From assembly GCA_029263475.1 (NCBI GenBank), contig JAJCXK010000028.1:1-41513 (forward strand): a stretch of DNA of 41,513 bases, read 5' to 3'. The position numbers were made by a program, and so were the translations under genes. The notes under the pieces were generated by a model. That model saw only the letters and a program-made list of their open reading frames with translations. It ran no database searches and was not told the origin of the DNA. Source of the DNA: Candidatus Nitrosopumilus sp. (GTDB taxonomy: Archaea > Thermoproteota > Nitrososphaeria > Nitrososphaerales > Nitrosopumilaceae). Below, piece by piece: positions 8,380 through 16,758 of this stretch; the stretch's first letter is position 1; the number at the start of each line of letters is the position of its first letter.

Positions 8380-9182
8380 TCAGATTCCAAAATTTTTGTT
8401 CAAGCTGTTTTGTATTATCTCAGGATGATTACACGCGATTGGTTCTTCCAAATCTACTCCAGTATGCCAAGTCACAAAATAGTCATTGCCATCGATAGTT
8501 TCAACTCCCAGATACTGAACAACAGTGACATTTCTTCCTTCTTCATCATTGCAATGCGAGATAAACGTGTCAAATTTTTCTAGGGTTGTGGAGAATTCAA
8601 ACGATTCAGAAGTGTTGGTGTGAGGACTAACATATCCTTCCTTGTCACCAAAAGTTACCAAAGCGGCATCGTCGTTAACCTGCTCCATGTTTTTAACTGA
8701 ATAGTAAAATATACTGTCATCTATACTGTCAAAATGCACTTCACCATCATCAGACTGTGCATCACTGCCAATTATTTTTGACAGGCCTACTTTTTCATGC
8801 ATAACGGGCTTGGTATAGCAAAATTCATTCATTGAAGGTGTTATAAAACATCTAACGTCTTGCAGATCTTTTACATCCATGACTTTTCCAGATTCTGTAT
8901 TTACTAGATTACAGAAATACAACGTGTCTTTTTCTGCATCATAGTGTCCGTTTATCCAAGCACCTTCAGTTTTGGTCTTCAAAATTTCTAATTGTTTTCA
9001 GGATAGGTATTGTATGTGTGGGAGCTGTTAATGCTTTTTTCAGTATAATTGGAAATTTTCTCACAACTATCGGCATGCCACGAATTGGATACAAACACAA
9101 ATCCCAAAGTAATCTGAGTTACCAAGAGAGCAACAATACAAACAGCTGCGATAAGAATTATCTTCTTTTTATTCATCATCAA
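8380..9182 (-). pseudogene. Membrane-anchored protein split by a frameshift
   Basis: The N-terminal part (9182 to 8988: MMMNKKKIILIAAVCIVALLV, one membrane segment, then SCEKISNYTEKS ... TYPENN) ends in TAG. Another frame continues immediately as KQLEILKTKTEGAWINGHYD and then about 190 aa of compact Cys-containing sequence (YFCN, RCFITPS, FCYTKP, SHCNDEE, IACNHPE) to 8380. The downstream frame has only a TTG start at 8982 and no anchor, so the two halves probably formed one protein of about 265 aa with a one-base shift near 8985-9000. Family not recognised. Confidence 0.6.
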
Positions 9183-9200
9183 CCCCTGTCAAGTCCGTTA

Positions 9201-10703
9201 TCAATTTGAGGACAAGTATGTCCAGCCCCTATCCATGAGTTTGTCGGATGTGGACAGGCTAACACAAGCGGGAGAGCCGTCAAGTTTTTTCATAAGAATC
9301 AATGATTCTCTGCACTGTATTTTTTCAAGTGTGATTCCAGACTTGAATTGCTTTAACGGTGTAACATACACAGATATTTCTTCTTCATATATTATACAAC
9401 CAACAGAGTCATAGTTGCCATCAGTTGGTGAATTAGGACACTGATCAACATCATCTGAGATCCCATCACCGTCTGAATCCGTCATAGAGGATGAGGGTAA
9501 CACAAGTTCTGATGTTTTTTCTTTTACGACATTTGCTTCTTGCATCATAATTTCCGGTTCTGATTCATCAGAGATGACATCATCGTTGAACACTCCATCA
9601 TTGTTGAATGTTCCATCACTAGTGTCGAAGACACCTCCAACTTTATTGTCGATGATACCTTCAGAATTGTTATTTATTACACCTTGATTACTTAGTACAT
9701 CCTCATTGTTGATTGTACCCCCAATATTGTCGATAGTGCTTTGTGGACTGTTACTTATGATACCTTCAAAATTATTGATGATGCCACGGTTTTCGAAGAT
9801 GGCATCAGAAATGATGATTGTACCTTCTAGATTGATGAGGGTGCCAGCAATTTGGTTGAGAATAGTACCTTCCAATATATTCAACATACCTTCATTTTCA
9901 AATACACCATCATAGTGGTTACCTAATGCACCTTTACTGTTTATTGTACCATCTATGTTATTGATGATCCCTTCATTGTCAAACTTGCCATCATTGGCAA
10001 TCGTACCTTTTACATTATTGTTGAATGTACCCTCAGCTCTGTTGGTAAATGATCCTTCATTTTCAAATAGGCCGTCATTATGAAATGTACCTTCCAAATT
10101 ACGGAAATAGCCATCTGTTTTGATAGTTACAGTACCGTCATTGTTGAATACACCTTCATTTTCAAACTCATAATCATTGATGATTGAACCCTCTGGGTTG
10201 TTGTTGATTGTACTTCCGATTCTGTTATCAAACTTACCCTTGTTTTCAAACAAGCCGTCATTGTTGAATGTGCCTTCAAGATTATAAAACAAACTTTCAG
10301 CATGATTCTTGAAAATTCCATCCTTTCCATTCTCAACAGTACCTTCGTTTTCAGATATGCCATCATTGATGATTATACCACCTGCATTGACAACAATTCC
10401 ATTTAGCATGATATTGAATGTTCCTTTGTTCTCAATTGTACTGCCAGGATTCATGGTTATTTTTGCACCATGTGTTATTTTCAGCTCAACACCGGATTCA
10501 ATAATCCATGTTTCTCCGTTTTCAATTGTTTGATTGTCGGTAATTTCAGTATCAGTAGAAAAGACCATGTCAGATGCAAATGCTGGTTGTTCTGCAATTG
10601 TTGAAAAGGCAAAAAAGGTTGCAGCCACCATTAGCAAAGAAATAGGGATTTTAGTGTCAGAACTAGTGTTCATGTAACGTCTCATATTTTTTATTGATTT
10701 CAT
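9201..10703 (-). CDS. Secreted Asn/Gly-rich beta-solenoid repeat protein with calcium-binding and ERGW-type modules
   Basis: 500 aa. Signal peptide to about residue 43 (AEQPAFAS). About 60-375 is a low-complexity repeat of GxFxNxGxFxN and GTIxN units (7-8 residues), as in single-stranded beta-helices and adhesins. Then comes a thrombospondin-3-like calcium loop (DSDGDGISDDVDQCPNS) at about 408-425 and a C-terminal TPLKQFKSGI...IQCRESL...GSPACVS...RGWTYL module. The protein is probably an envelope or adhesion component. The repeats create long shadow frames on the other strand. Operator-like site 2 ends 36 bp before the start. Confidence 0.85.
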   Translation of the reverse strand: MKSIKNMRRYMNTSSDTKIPISLLMVAATFFAFSTIAEQPAFASDMVFSTDTEITDNQTIENGETWIIESGVELKITHGAKITMNPGSTIENKGTFNIMLNGIVVNAGGIIINDGISENEGTVENGKDGIFKNHAESLFYNLEGTFNNDGLFENKGKFDNRIGSTINNNPEGSIINDYEFENEGVFNNDGTVTIKTDGYFRNLEGTFHNDGLFENEGSFTNRAEGTFNNNVKGTIANDGKFDNEGIINNIDGTINSKGALGNHYDGVFENEGMLNILEGTILNQIAGTLINLEGTIIISDAIFENRGIINNFEGIISNSPQSTIDNIGGTINNEDVLSNQGVINNNSEGIIDNKVGGVFDTSDGTFNNDGVFNDDVISDESEPEIMMQEANVVKEKTSELVLPSSSMTDSDGDGISDDVDQCPNSPTDGNYDSVGCIIYEEEISVYVTPLKQFKSGITLEKIQCRESLILMKKLDGSPACVSLSTSDKLMDRGWTYLSSN

Positions 10704-10738
10704 ATTCTCATCATTTTATTTCATGATATAACTATGGA

Positions 10739-10755
10739 GGAACATTGTTACATTA
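10739..10755. promoter_or_regulatory. Palindromic operator-like site 2
   Basis: GGAACATTGTTACATTA on the plus strand; seen from the minus-strand gene starting at 10703 it lies 36 bp upstream, the same spacing as site 1 to its gene. A TATA-like TTATATCA lies between the site and the start. Confidence 0.6.
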
Positions 10756-10822
10756 GAGACAGTCTGTCTTCAATCACGCAATTACGAGTTTCTAGTTGTT
10801 GCAAGGATGCAAAATTGAATGA

Positions 10823-11266
10823 TTATTCATCAGGTTCATCCTCTTCCAGTTTTTTGTCAACCTCGCTGCGTTCCTCTTTGAATTTGTTGTATTTTTTGTT
10901 CCACTTGCTAATTACAAACCATTGTCTAATCCCAATCCCCAACCATGCCAATGAGATAACAGTAATGATTAGCTGCGGAGGCTTGACAAGAGGCATTTCA
11001 CTGGCAATTCTTTCCTTTAGCAAATTCTTTTGCTTTTCCGTGAGTATGTCATCAGGCAATCCAAGTTCTGCTCTAAGATCCTCATGCAGTAGATCCTCAT
11101 TGACAAATGGCGGATCAACTACCTGAACTACCACCAAAACAGACAATGGAGGAATTATGAGAACAGTAAGAATCATTATCATGAAGAAGCTTGTCGTTTT
11201 GTTTAGATGACCTATCACATTGTCCATAATTTCAAATAAATTCTCCTTTCTTTTTTTACCAGTCAA
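10823..11266 (-). CDS. Two-TM membrane protein with acidic tail
   Basis: 147 aa. A membrane segment at about 27-52 and a second at about 98-115 flank an external loop with VNEDLLHEDLRAELGLPDDI. The C-terminus is highly charged (KWNKKYNKFKEERSEVDKKLEEDEPDE) and likely coiled-coil, facing the cytoplasm. Operator-like site 3 lies 41 bp upstream. No family recognised; it could be a sensor, scaffold or channel-associated protein. Confidence 0.65.
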   Translation of the reverse strand: MTGKKRKENLFEIMDNVIGHLNKTTSFFMIMILTVLIIPPLSVLVVVQVVDPPFVNEDLLHEDLRAELGLPDDILTEKQKNLLKERIASEMPLVKPPQLIITVISLAWLGIGIRQWFVISKWNKKYNKFKEERSEVDKKLEEDEPDE

Positions 11267-11306
11267 AATCTACTCACATACTCCAGGTGCAATTAAAAAC
11301 GATTGA

Positions 11307-11320
11307 GGAACATTGTTACA
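11307..11320. promoter_or_regulatory. Palindromic operator-like site 3
   Basis: GGAACATTGTTACA, 41 bp upstream of the minus-strand gene starting at 11266 and just downstream of the winged-helix gene stop at 11323. Same sequence family as the sites at 7555, 10739, 11885 and 12657. Confidence 0.6.
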
Positions 11321-11322
11321 CG

Positions 11323-11616
11323 TCATTTTTTTTCATCCCTCGGAAAGAGCCTTTCATAAGGTCCAAAAAGCAATTCAAGAACTTCCAGTCCCTTTGGCAA
11401 TATTTTATACTGTATTGTAATCTTGTGCCCTATCTTGACTTGTTGTTTGTTTAAAAATTCCTTTGTCACCATGTCATCTAAGATACTCTTGTGTTTCACG
11501 TTGTTTAATCCGCATGAATTAAGCAACCGAGTCTGGTTCATCTCGCCATGCTCATAAAGCTTCAAGAGAATATCCTTTCTAATGTAAATCCGCTCCCGAT
11601 ATTCTTTTTTCCCCAT
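11323..11616 (-). CDS. Winged-helix transcriptional regulator
   Basis: 97 aa, small and basic. The sequence reads as a winged helix: helix 1 RKDILLKLYEHG, helix 2 NQTRLLNSCGLN, recognition helix KHKSILDDMVTKEFL, wing (KQQVKIGHKITIQYKILP), then a dimerisation helix (GLEVLELLFGPYERLF). This matches archaeal small wHTH regulators with a 'ykiLpkGlevl' tail. It sits inside the cluster carrying five identical-type palindromes but has no clear copy upstream of its own start. It is the natural candidate to bind those sites; this is inference from position only. Confidence 0.8.
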   Translation of the reverse strand: MGKKEYRERIYIRKDILLKLYEHGEMNQTRLLNSCGLNNVKHKSILDDMVTKEFLNKQQVKIGHKITIQYKILPKGLEVLELLFGPYERLFPRDEKK

Positions 11617-11654
11617 CGTTCTTCAGCATTATTCCTGTATTTCATGACATGTTT

Positions 11655-11849
11655 TCACAATTGATTCCAAAGTGTTTTGTTTCTGGGTTTTAATCGAAGC
11701 TTGGTTTTGCAGCATGGGCAAGAATTTTTGATTATAAGAAAATAGCAATTACACAATCCACATCGTTTCTGTCCTTGTTTGTAATGTAAACCATTTGACA
11801 TGGTCGTTATTTTTATTGTCTCACACAGTCCTTTGCACAATCGTGTCAT
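11655..11849 (-). CDS. Small zinc-ribbon protein
   Basis: 64 aa. Two Cys pairs, CGLC and CPCC (GQKRCGLCNCYF ... NSCPCCKTKLRLKPR), form a zinc ribbon, preceded by CKGLC. The GQKRC..C ... CPCC...LR.KPR signature is shared with the protein at 32038-32256 and is common in thaumarchaea. Very basic, so nucleic-acid binding is plausible. It lies 36 bp downstream of operator-like site 4. Confidence 0.7.
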   Translation of the reverse strand: MTRLCKGLCETIKITTMSNGLHYKQGQKRCGLCNCYFLIIKNSCPCCKTKLRLKPRNKTLWNQL

Positions 11850-11884
11850 ACCAACAAAACTTGAATTTTTGAATTTAAGTATGA

Positions 11885-11907
11885 GGGAACAATGTTACAT
11901 TGTTCCC
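11885..11907. promoter_or_regulatory. Palindromic operator-like site 4 (perfect)
   Basis: A perfect inverted repeat with 11-bp arms (GGGAACAATGT and its complement) around one central base. It lies 36 bp upstream of the minus-strand start at 11849, the same spacing as sites 1 and 2. It is close to the 3' end of the DsbA-like gene, so a terminator hairpin is an alternative reading, but the shared core with the other sites favours an operator. Confidence 0.65.
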
Positions 11908-11914
11908 ACATGAA

Positions 11915-12637
11915 TTATTGAGTTGCTTCCATCTGAGATATGATATTTTGAAACACTTCAAAGGGTTGCGCGCCATCAATTCTTTGTGTGTTCCTATCGG
12001 GACCAATAATGAAAAATGTCGGTGTCTCATCAACACAGTTTTCAAAACCTATCTCTTTGAAAAAATTGACACGTTCAACATATTTGCCTTCATCAATGCA
12101 TTCAGAGAACTTTTCCATATCCAACCCAAATTCGGAAGCATATGACTTTAGATTGGAAGGATTGGCCCAGCCATCATCCACATCTCTTTGAGAATTGTAC
12201 AGCTTGTCATGATATTCCCAGTACATATCCTGTTCTTGTGCACACCATGACGCATTGGCAGCCTCTACAGAATCAACTCCCAGAAATGGGAAGTCAAAGA
12301 AGACAAAATCCACCTTGCCCGTATCAAAATATTTCTCTGCAATGATGGGCTTTGTATTTTGGAACCAGTTGTAGCACCCTTCACACTGATAGTCACCAAA
12401 CTCTACAATTCTTATGCGTGCCTCGTCTCCACCTAACTTTGTTTTGGTGTTATACACAGCTTTTGCACCAGGGATAGTTAGGTCAAATTTCTCATTTGCC
12501 TTATCTGTATCATCATCATCTTGAGATTCAAGAGAAGACTGCATCACTGACAAAGAAAAAAATGCACTTACACCTATTGCAATTGCAGCGGCAACGGATG
12601 TGATCAGGAATATTTTATTCACGATGTGGAATTTCAT
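11915..12637 (-). CDS. DsbA/BdbD-like thiol-disulfide oxidoreductase, membrane-anchored
   Basis: 240 aa. An N-terminal membrane anchor (about 8-32) and an acidic linker (SQDDDDTDKANE) precede a thioredoxin-fold domain of the DsbA type. The motif CEGC (residues 85-88, in FGDYQCEGCYNWF) is the active site, and ETPTFFIIG near residue 206 supplies the cis-proline loop. It would oxidise or isomerise disulfides of exported proteins, which fits the many Cys-rich secreted proteins here. Operator-like site 5 starts 20 bp upstream. Confidence 0.9.
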   Translation of the reverse strand: MKFHIVNKIFLITSVAAAIAIGVSAFFSLSVMQSSLESQDDDDTDKANEKFDLTIPGAKAVYNTKTKLGGDEARIRIVEFGDYQCEGCYNWFQNTKPIIAEKYFDTGKVDFVFFDFPFLGVDSVEAANASWCAQEQDMYWEYHDKLYNSQRDVDDGWANPSNLKSYASEFGLDMEKFSECIDEGKYVERVNFFKEIGFENCVDETPTFFIIGPDRNTQRIDGAQPFEVFQNIISQMEATQ

Positions 12638-12649
12638 GTGGACTCGATA

Positions 12650-12868
12650 TTAAGCATAATGTAACAATGTTACATTAGGGATATCTAGAGATGTGTTAGA
12701 AAAGAGTATAGTCCTCATAAAAAAAATCCATGACAGCCCTTGTATTTCTACCCCTGTATGATTTGATTCGTTTTGATTAACTTGATTAGGCATTTCATCA
12801 TATTTGTAAAATTCGCATAAAAGAAAATCGTATGATTCCTCAGTATGATCTAAATACTGATTCTGCAA
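12650..12868 (-). pseudogene. Remnant ORF homologous to the one at 17072-17245
   Basis: A 72-aa frame containing CEFYKYDEMPNQVNQNES and GLSWIFFMRTILF. Residues around NQVNQNES...WIFFMRT match NQDNQNES...GFFTRTS encoded on the plus strand at 17092-17165, and the DNA is similar too (inverted copies). The frame runs through operator-like site 5 at its 3' end, which is unlikely for a working gene. It is best read as a duplicated, decayed fragment of an unrecognised small gene. Confidence 0.4.
12657..12677. promoter_or_regulatory. Palindromic operator-like site 5 (perfect)
   Basis: A perfect inverted repeat with 10-bp arms TAATGTAACA / TGTTACATTA around one central A, 20 bp before the minus-strand start at 12637. 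It shares the AACAATGTTACA core with site 4 and differs by one base from the AACATTGTTACA core of sites 1-3. Confidence 0.65.
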
Positions 12869-12968
12869 GATTGAAAACAGTCTTCATAGGATCTGTCACC
12901 ATGGTACAATCGTTCTTGGTCTTAAGATCCAATTACACAAATTCTGAATATCGTATAGTTGTCATACA

Positions 12969-15776
12969 TTATGTTGAATTTACCATGGCATCTATTCTTC
13001 TTTTGTCCATTACGCTTTTGACAAAAAACAAAGAAGTTGCAACTATTCCTCCTGCAATTAATGGAGACATGAATTCTGAATATCTCAAGGATGTCATTTT
13101 TTGTTCTGGTTCTTCAATGGTATTTGTGTTGGATTGCATGACAGGCATTTCAATTAGATTTACCATGCCAATACTACTTCTCCTGTTTTCTGCAAGCCAT
13201 ACGTTACCATCACCGTCAGATGTGACAAATTGTGTATATGACAAGTTTGTTGGAATCTGTATCTCCATTATATCGCCATTGTACGGATCATACACACCCA
13301 GATTATCTGTTACGTGCTGGGCAAACCAGATGTTATCATACCTGTCAAAGGCCATTCCAAACGGAAGTGATGTTGAGTCCAAAACAGGTACTATCTCAAA
13401 TGTTTCCAATACGGGGTTGAATTTTACCAGTGCCGCACCTGCATGCTCTCCAATCCACAGATTTCCAACTTTGTCAAAAATCAAGGATTCTGGAGACTTT
13501 AATGGCATATCTGTTCTTTGAAATTCCTTTATCTCAAACGTTTCTGAATCAATGAACCCAATTTTTCCAGCACGGGATTCTGAAAACCAAATGTCTCCAG
13601 ATGCATTCATTGCAAGTGCAAATGGGCCGGAATTATCTGTGGGAATCACGAATTCCTCAAACTTATCTGTATTCGGATGATATTTTAAAATCCTGTTCTT
13701 TTCTAATAACGTAATCCAAATGTTGTCATCTGCATCTGCCAGAATTGATGTGGCAAATGATTTTTGAACAAATGGCTCAAAATTAGGCAGATCAATTATT
13801 TTGATTTTTTCAGTGTCCTTATCCAAAAAGCCAATCTTGTTTGAAGACATGTCAATGAACCATATTTTTTGGTCATTGTCAATCGTTAAACTCGTAGTCT
13901 GATTCCCTTCAAATGTGTATTCTGTGAATTTTTCATCATCAATTGAGAATTCCCAAATTCTTGGTGATGCGTTGTCGCTTATCCATATTGCATCCTTACT
14001 GGGATCATAGACTGGATAAAGCGGAAACGCTTCTTCAGGAAACTCATGCTCTGTGATATTTGCATCCATGTTTGACAATCTGGGTTTTACCGGCAAATTC
14101 AATATGATTGACTCGTTGGCTTTTTCGGTTCTTTGTGACTCTATCTCAACTTGCCACGTTCCTGAAAATCCAAACGTGATGTCTCCTTGGAATTCCTCAA
14201 CATGTCCTTCATTGTTTTTTGCTACGCGCTCTAAGGATATTTTATCAAGGCCTGAGATATTTTTCTGAGGATTTGACACTTTGGCAGTCAGGCCCTTTAG
14301 ATCAGAGACAGGATTTTCCAAAACATCGCTTACCTTGACACTTATTGTATTAAGCCCTGCAGAAAGTGGGAGAATTTTTACATCAAATCTAGTTGTTTCT
14401 GAAAACTCCCTAGTTGTGAATTCATGCTGAAAATTCTCTTGCGCATTAGCTGTTTGCAGTTCTCCTGCAGGCAGCGTACCGTTGGTTAGTAATGCAACGG
14501 TTGCCAACAATGCAACTCCCAATACGATTTCAATTTTTAATGCGGACTGTAGTTTCTTGTGTACATTGACACTACCGGAATGCAGATTGTCCTCACCCTT
14601 CTTCTGGATTCCAAACTGATGGTATCCTCCAACTGTCACCATCATTGCAGCCAAGATTATCTTTGCAACGATTAGTTTGCCGTATGTGGACTCTGCAATG
14701 GCGTTTACGTTGTTTTCAAGTAACCCCAAAAGAGCGGGTCCCGAAATAATCACAATGCCCAACGAAATGACTATCATGATGGAGAATCTTGGAATCATGA
14801 TCAAAGACATTTTTTCGCGCTTGCTTTCTGACAATATTGAAAATATGGGCAGGAGTACAAATGTAAAGAAGATTATTCCTCCTATCCAGGCGGATGATAC
14901 CAGGTTGTGTACATAGTCAAGTATGACGGCTGGAACTTGCTCACTTGCAGCACCATGTCCCATCATCGTTGTGGTCCCAATTAGTGCAAGAGATGCCCCA
15001 AGCAGCGGAATCTGATTTTTAATTAAGACCAATTTCATTTTTCTGGTTATGAACCAGATTACTGCAAGTATGACCGTTATTCCCATCCGGAGCATCCAGG
15101 TATTTCCAAACGATGTCTGAAACACTTCAAAAGGCGAGGCATCCAAGCGCAATGTCTGTATCAGCAGTATCAAGATATTTGATGCAGCGATAATCAAAAT
15201 CCCCATTCCTGTCAGTGCAGTGAAACGCTTGTAATACGATGTCTGAATCTTTTGCAATTCATCTTTGATTAGATCTTTTCTCAGAGTACCCCAAAGAAAA
15301 ATAGATGCAATTATTGCGCCCAATACGACTGTCTGTCCCACAAGTCCTGGAAACCTGGCACCTGCCTCTAGAAAAAATATTGGTTCTTGATCTGGTGACT
15401 CTGCATCAATCGGAATTTGTACATTGCCCACACCAAAGGTAAATGCAGTGTCTACTAGATGTCCATCTACTTTGGATAGAACCTTGCTTGTGACAGTGTA
15501 GATGCCGTCTTCTAACGGAGGAGTTGTCACTATGAGAGAATAGTCTCCTTCATGGTATCGAGTATCCTTATTATCGATCTGATTTCCGCTGCTGTCAAGA
15601 ACCTTGAGTGCACTAAAGTCAATTTCGATTCCTTCAGAATAGTAGGTTATGACCTTGGTTAGTCCAGCAGGTTGGCTTGAGAGATTTTCAGGAATCGTAT
15701 CTTCTGTAAATGGATGTGCCCATGCAGCGGGAACCGAGATAAAAAGAATCAAGAAAAATAAAAAAAGTTTTTTCAT
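12969..15776 (-). CDS. CopC-CopD-beta-propeller fusion, copper handling protein
   Basis: 935 aa. After the signal peptide (AAWA), the mature N-terminus begins with His21 (HPFTED), as in CopC, and the CopC domain continues to DGHLVDTAFTFGVG (about 109-122). Residues about 145-440 hold roughly eight membrane segments of CopD type with conserved His (MMGHGAASE, DYVHNLVSSAWIGG). A beta-sandwich (about 455-590) follows. About 595-890 is a Vgb/SMP-30-like propeller with repeated IWITL, DIWFSE, GNLWIGE, DNIWFAQ and GNVWLAEN blades. One C-terminal membrane segment ends the protein. CopC-CopD (as in YcnJ) binds or imports copper. Copper is central to ammonia oxidation in archaea. The C-terminal propeller fusion is unusual. 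Confidence 0.9.
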   Translation of the reverse strand: MKKLFLFFLILFISVPAAWAHPFTEDTIPENLSSQPAGLTKVITYYSEGIEIDFSALKVLDSSGNQIDNKDTRYHEGDYSLIVTTPPLEDGIYTVTSKVLSKVDGHLVDTAFTFGVGNVQIPIDAESPDQEPIFFLEAGARFPGLVGQTVVLGAIIASIFLWGTLRKDLIKDELQKIQTSYYKRFTALTGMGILIIAASNILILLIQTLRLDASPFEVFQTSFGNTWMLRMGITVILAVIWFITRKMKLVLIKNQIPLLGASLALIGTTTMMGHGAASEQVPAVILDYVHNLVSSAWIGGIIFFTFVLLPIFSILSESKREKMSLIMIPRFSIMIVISLGIVIISGPALLGLLENNVNAIAESTYGKLIVAKIILAAMMVTVGGYHQFGIQKKGEDNLHSGSVNVHKKLQSALKIEIVLGVALLATVALLTNGTLPAGELQTANAQENFQHEFTTREFSETTRFDVKILPLSAGLNTISVKVSDVLENPVSDLKGLTAKVSNPQKNISGLDKISLERVAKNNEGHVEEFQGDITFGFSGTWQVEIESQRTEKANESIILNLPVKPRLSNMDANITEHEFPEEAFPLYPVYDPSKDAIWISDNASPRIWEFSIDDEKFTEYTFEGNQTTSLTIDNDQKIWFIDMSSNKIGFLDKDTEKIKIIDLPNFEPFVQKSFATSILADADDNIWITLLEKNRILKYHPNTDKFEEFVIPTDNSGPFALAMNASGDIWFSESRAGKIGFIDSETFEIKEFQRTDMPLKSPESLIFDKVGNLWIGEHAGAALVKFNPVLETFEIVPVLDSTSLPFGMAFDRYDNIWFAQHVTDNLGVYDPYNGDIMEIQIPTNLSYTQFVTSDGDGNVWLAENRRSSIGMVNLIEMPVMQSNTNTIEEPEQKMTSLRYSEFMSPLIAGGIVATSLFFVKSVMDKRRIDAMVNST

Positions 15777-15847
15777 AATATTGTAGTGAATTTCCGAAGT
15801 ACTCTGATAAGCTTTTCTTGATTTGTCTTGAGTGTTTTAGACAGTAT

Positions 15848-15924
15848 TGGACAAAACTGGACATCCTTTGACTTTATCGGACATTTATCCGTGGAGAAAA
15901 CTGGACAATGTCCAAAAATGTCCA
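15848..15924 (+). repeat. 10-bp phased TGGACA array (part of composite array 1)
   Basis: TGGACA-type sites start at 15848, 15858, 15868 (TTGACT), 15878 (CGGACA), then 15892 and 15902, mostly exactly 10 bp apart. They are followed by inverted TGTCCA at 15909 and 15919, also 10 bp apart. TGGACA-A-TGTCCA at 15902-15914 is a palindrome and is identical in array 2. The block heads a composite region ending near 16461. Confidence 0.85.
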
Positions 15925-16017
15925 ACGAGAATGCATTGAATGTGCTTAACCTGCCGATAAATTATCAAATTAGAGTTCTTACGATCAGGTTATAGTTTCG
16001 ATATCTTTCCGGCAGTT

Positions 16018-16461
16018 TCGGAAAACTCTCGGTAATTATCGGAAAAGTTTCGACAGAATCACCGAATTGATAGCCGGAATGGCAGAATAGCGATCAAAAT
16101 CTTCGACAAACATCGATAAACGCTCGGAAGTCTCGGAAATATCAATCCAAAAAAATGTAAAACCTATCAAAAAAATCATTTTGATTTCCCGGAAAGATAG
16201 TTATCAATCCGGCAATGTAGGGAAATATCATCGAAAAAATAGAAAACAGTACCGGAAAGATAAATTCTGTTACCTGAAAGATAGTCATTTCACCTAATGG
16301 ATACCGGAAAGATAGAATTTCTCACCGAATTGATAAAATGTCTCTCCGAAAAGATACCGAATTGATAAACTCCGAAACTAAGTTTTATCGAATTGATAAC
16401 CGACAACACCGGAATGATAGAATGTTCTACCGGAATGATAGACGATGATGCCGGATTGATA
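16018..16461 (+). repeat. Helically phased CGGAAAA / CCGAATTGATA array (part of composite array 1)
   Basis: TCGGAAAA-like units at 16018, 16029, 16039 and 16050 lead into ACCGAATTGATA at 16061. After a less regular stretch, 12-bp units (ACCGGAAAGATA, ACCGAATTGATA, ACCGGAATGATA) start at 16251, 16272, 16292, 16303, 16324, 16345, 16356, 16387, 16408, 16429 and 16450. Spacings are 21, 20, 11, 21, 21, 11, 31, 21, 21 and 21, i.e. whole helical turns. The last units overlap the open frame of the following gene. Confidence 0.85.
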
Positions 16462-16758
16462 CCCGAAACTGATGACACAAAACATACCGTAAACGGGAGA
16501 AGAAAGCACAGCAAGGAAAGGGGAAAGGACAGCAAGCCTCGAAATTTTCCACTGCATACAATGAAGAACCTGCCACAGTTCAGAAACAAGTCTCATGAGG
16601 AATTCAGACAGCACATACTAAAAACAAAGGGAGTGGACATCGGCAGCAACATCAGCGGGCTACATATTGGAATTATTGCAGTGATACTGTTTGTAATGAT
16701 TACGAGTCCGCTATGGGTTGAAAAATTGGTAAGCTGGTACAACAAAAGAAAGGAATGA
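16414..16758 (+). CDS. Small basic single-TM protein after array 1
   Basis: The clear protein part starts at ATG 16561: MKNLPQFRNKSHEEFRQHIL, then one membrane segment (LHIGIIAVILFVMITSPLWV) and the basic end WYNKRKE. The frame stays open upstream through a Lys/Arg-rich stretch and into the repeat array, where the 21-bp units are read as seven-residue repeats (TGMIECS, TGMIDDD). I mark ATG 16414; TTG 16393 and ATG 16561 are alternatives, and 16561 is the safest. It would be the gene downstream of array 1 as TBP is of array 2. Function unknown. Confidence 0.5.
   Translation: MIECSTGMIDDDAGLIPETDDTKHTVNGRRKHSKERGKDSKPRNFPLHTMKNLPQFRNKSHEEFRQHILKTKGVDIGSNISGLHIGIIAVILFVMITSPLWVEKLVSWYNKRKE

Noticed and set aside
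12832..13521. 229-aa plus-strand frame.
   Set aside because: It lies antisense to the well-supported CopC-CopD-propeller gene and has no recognisable domain.
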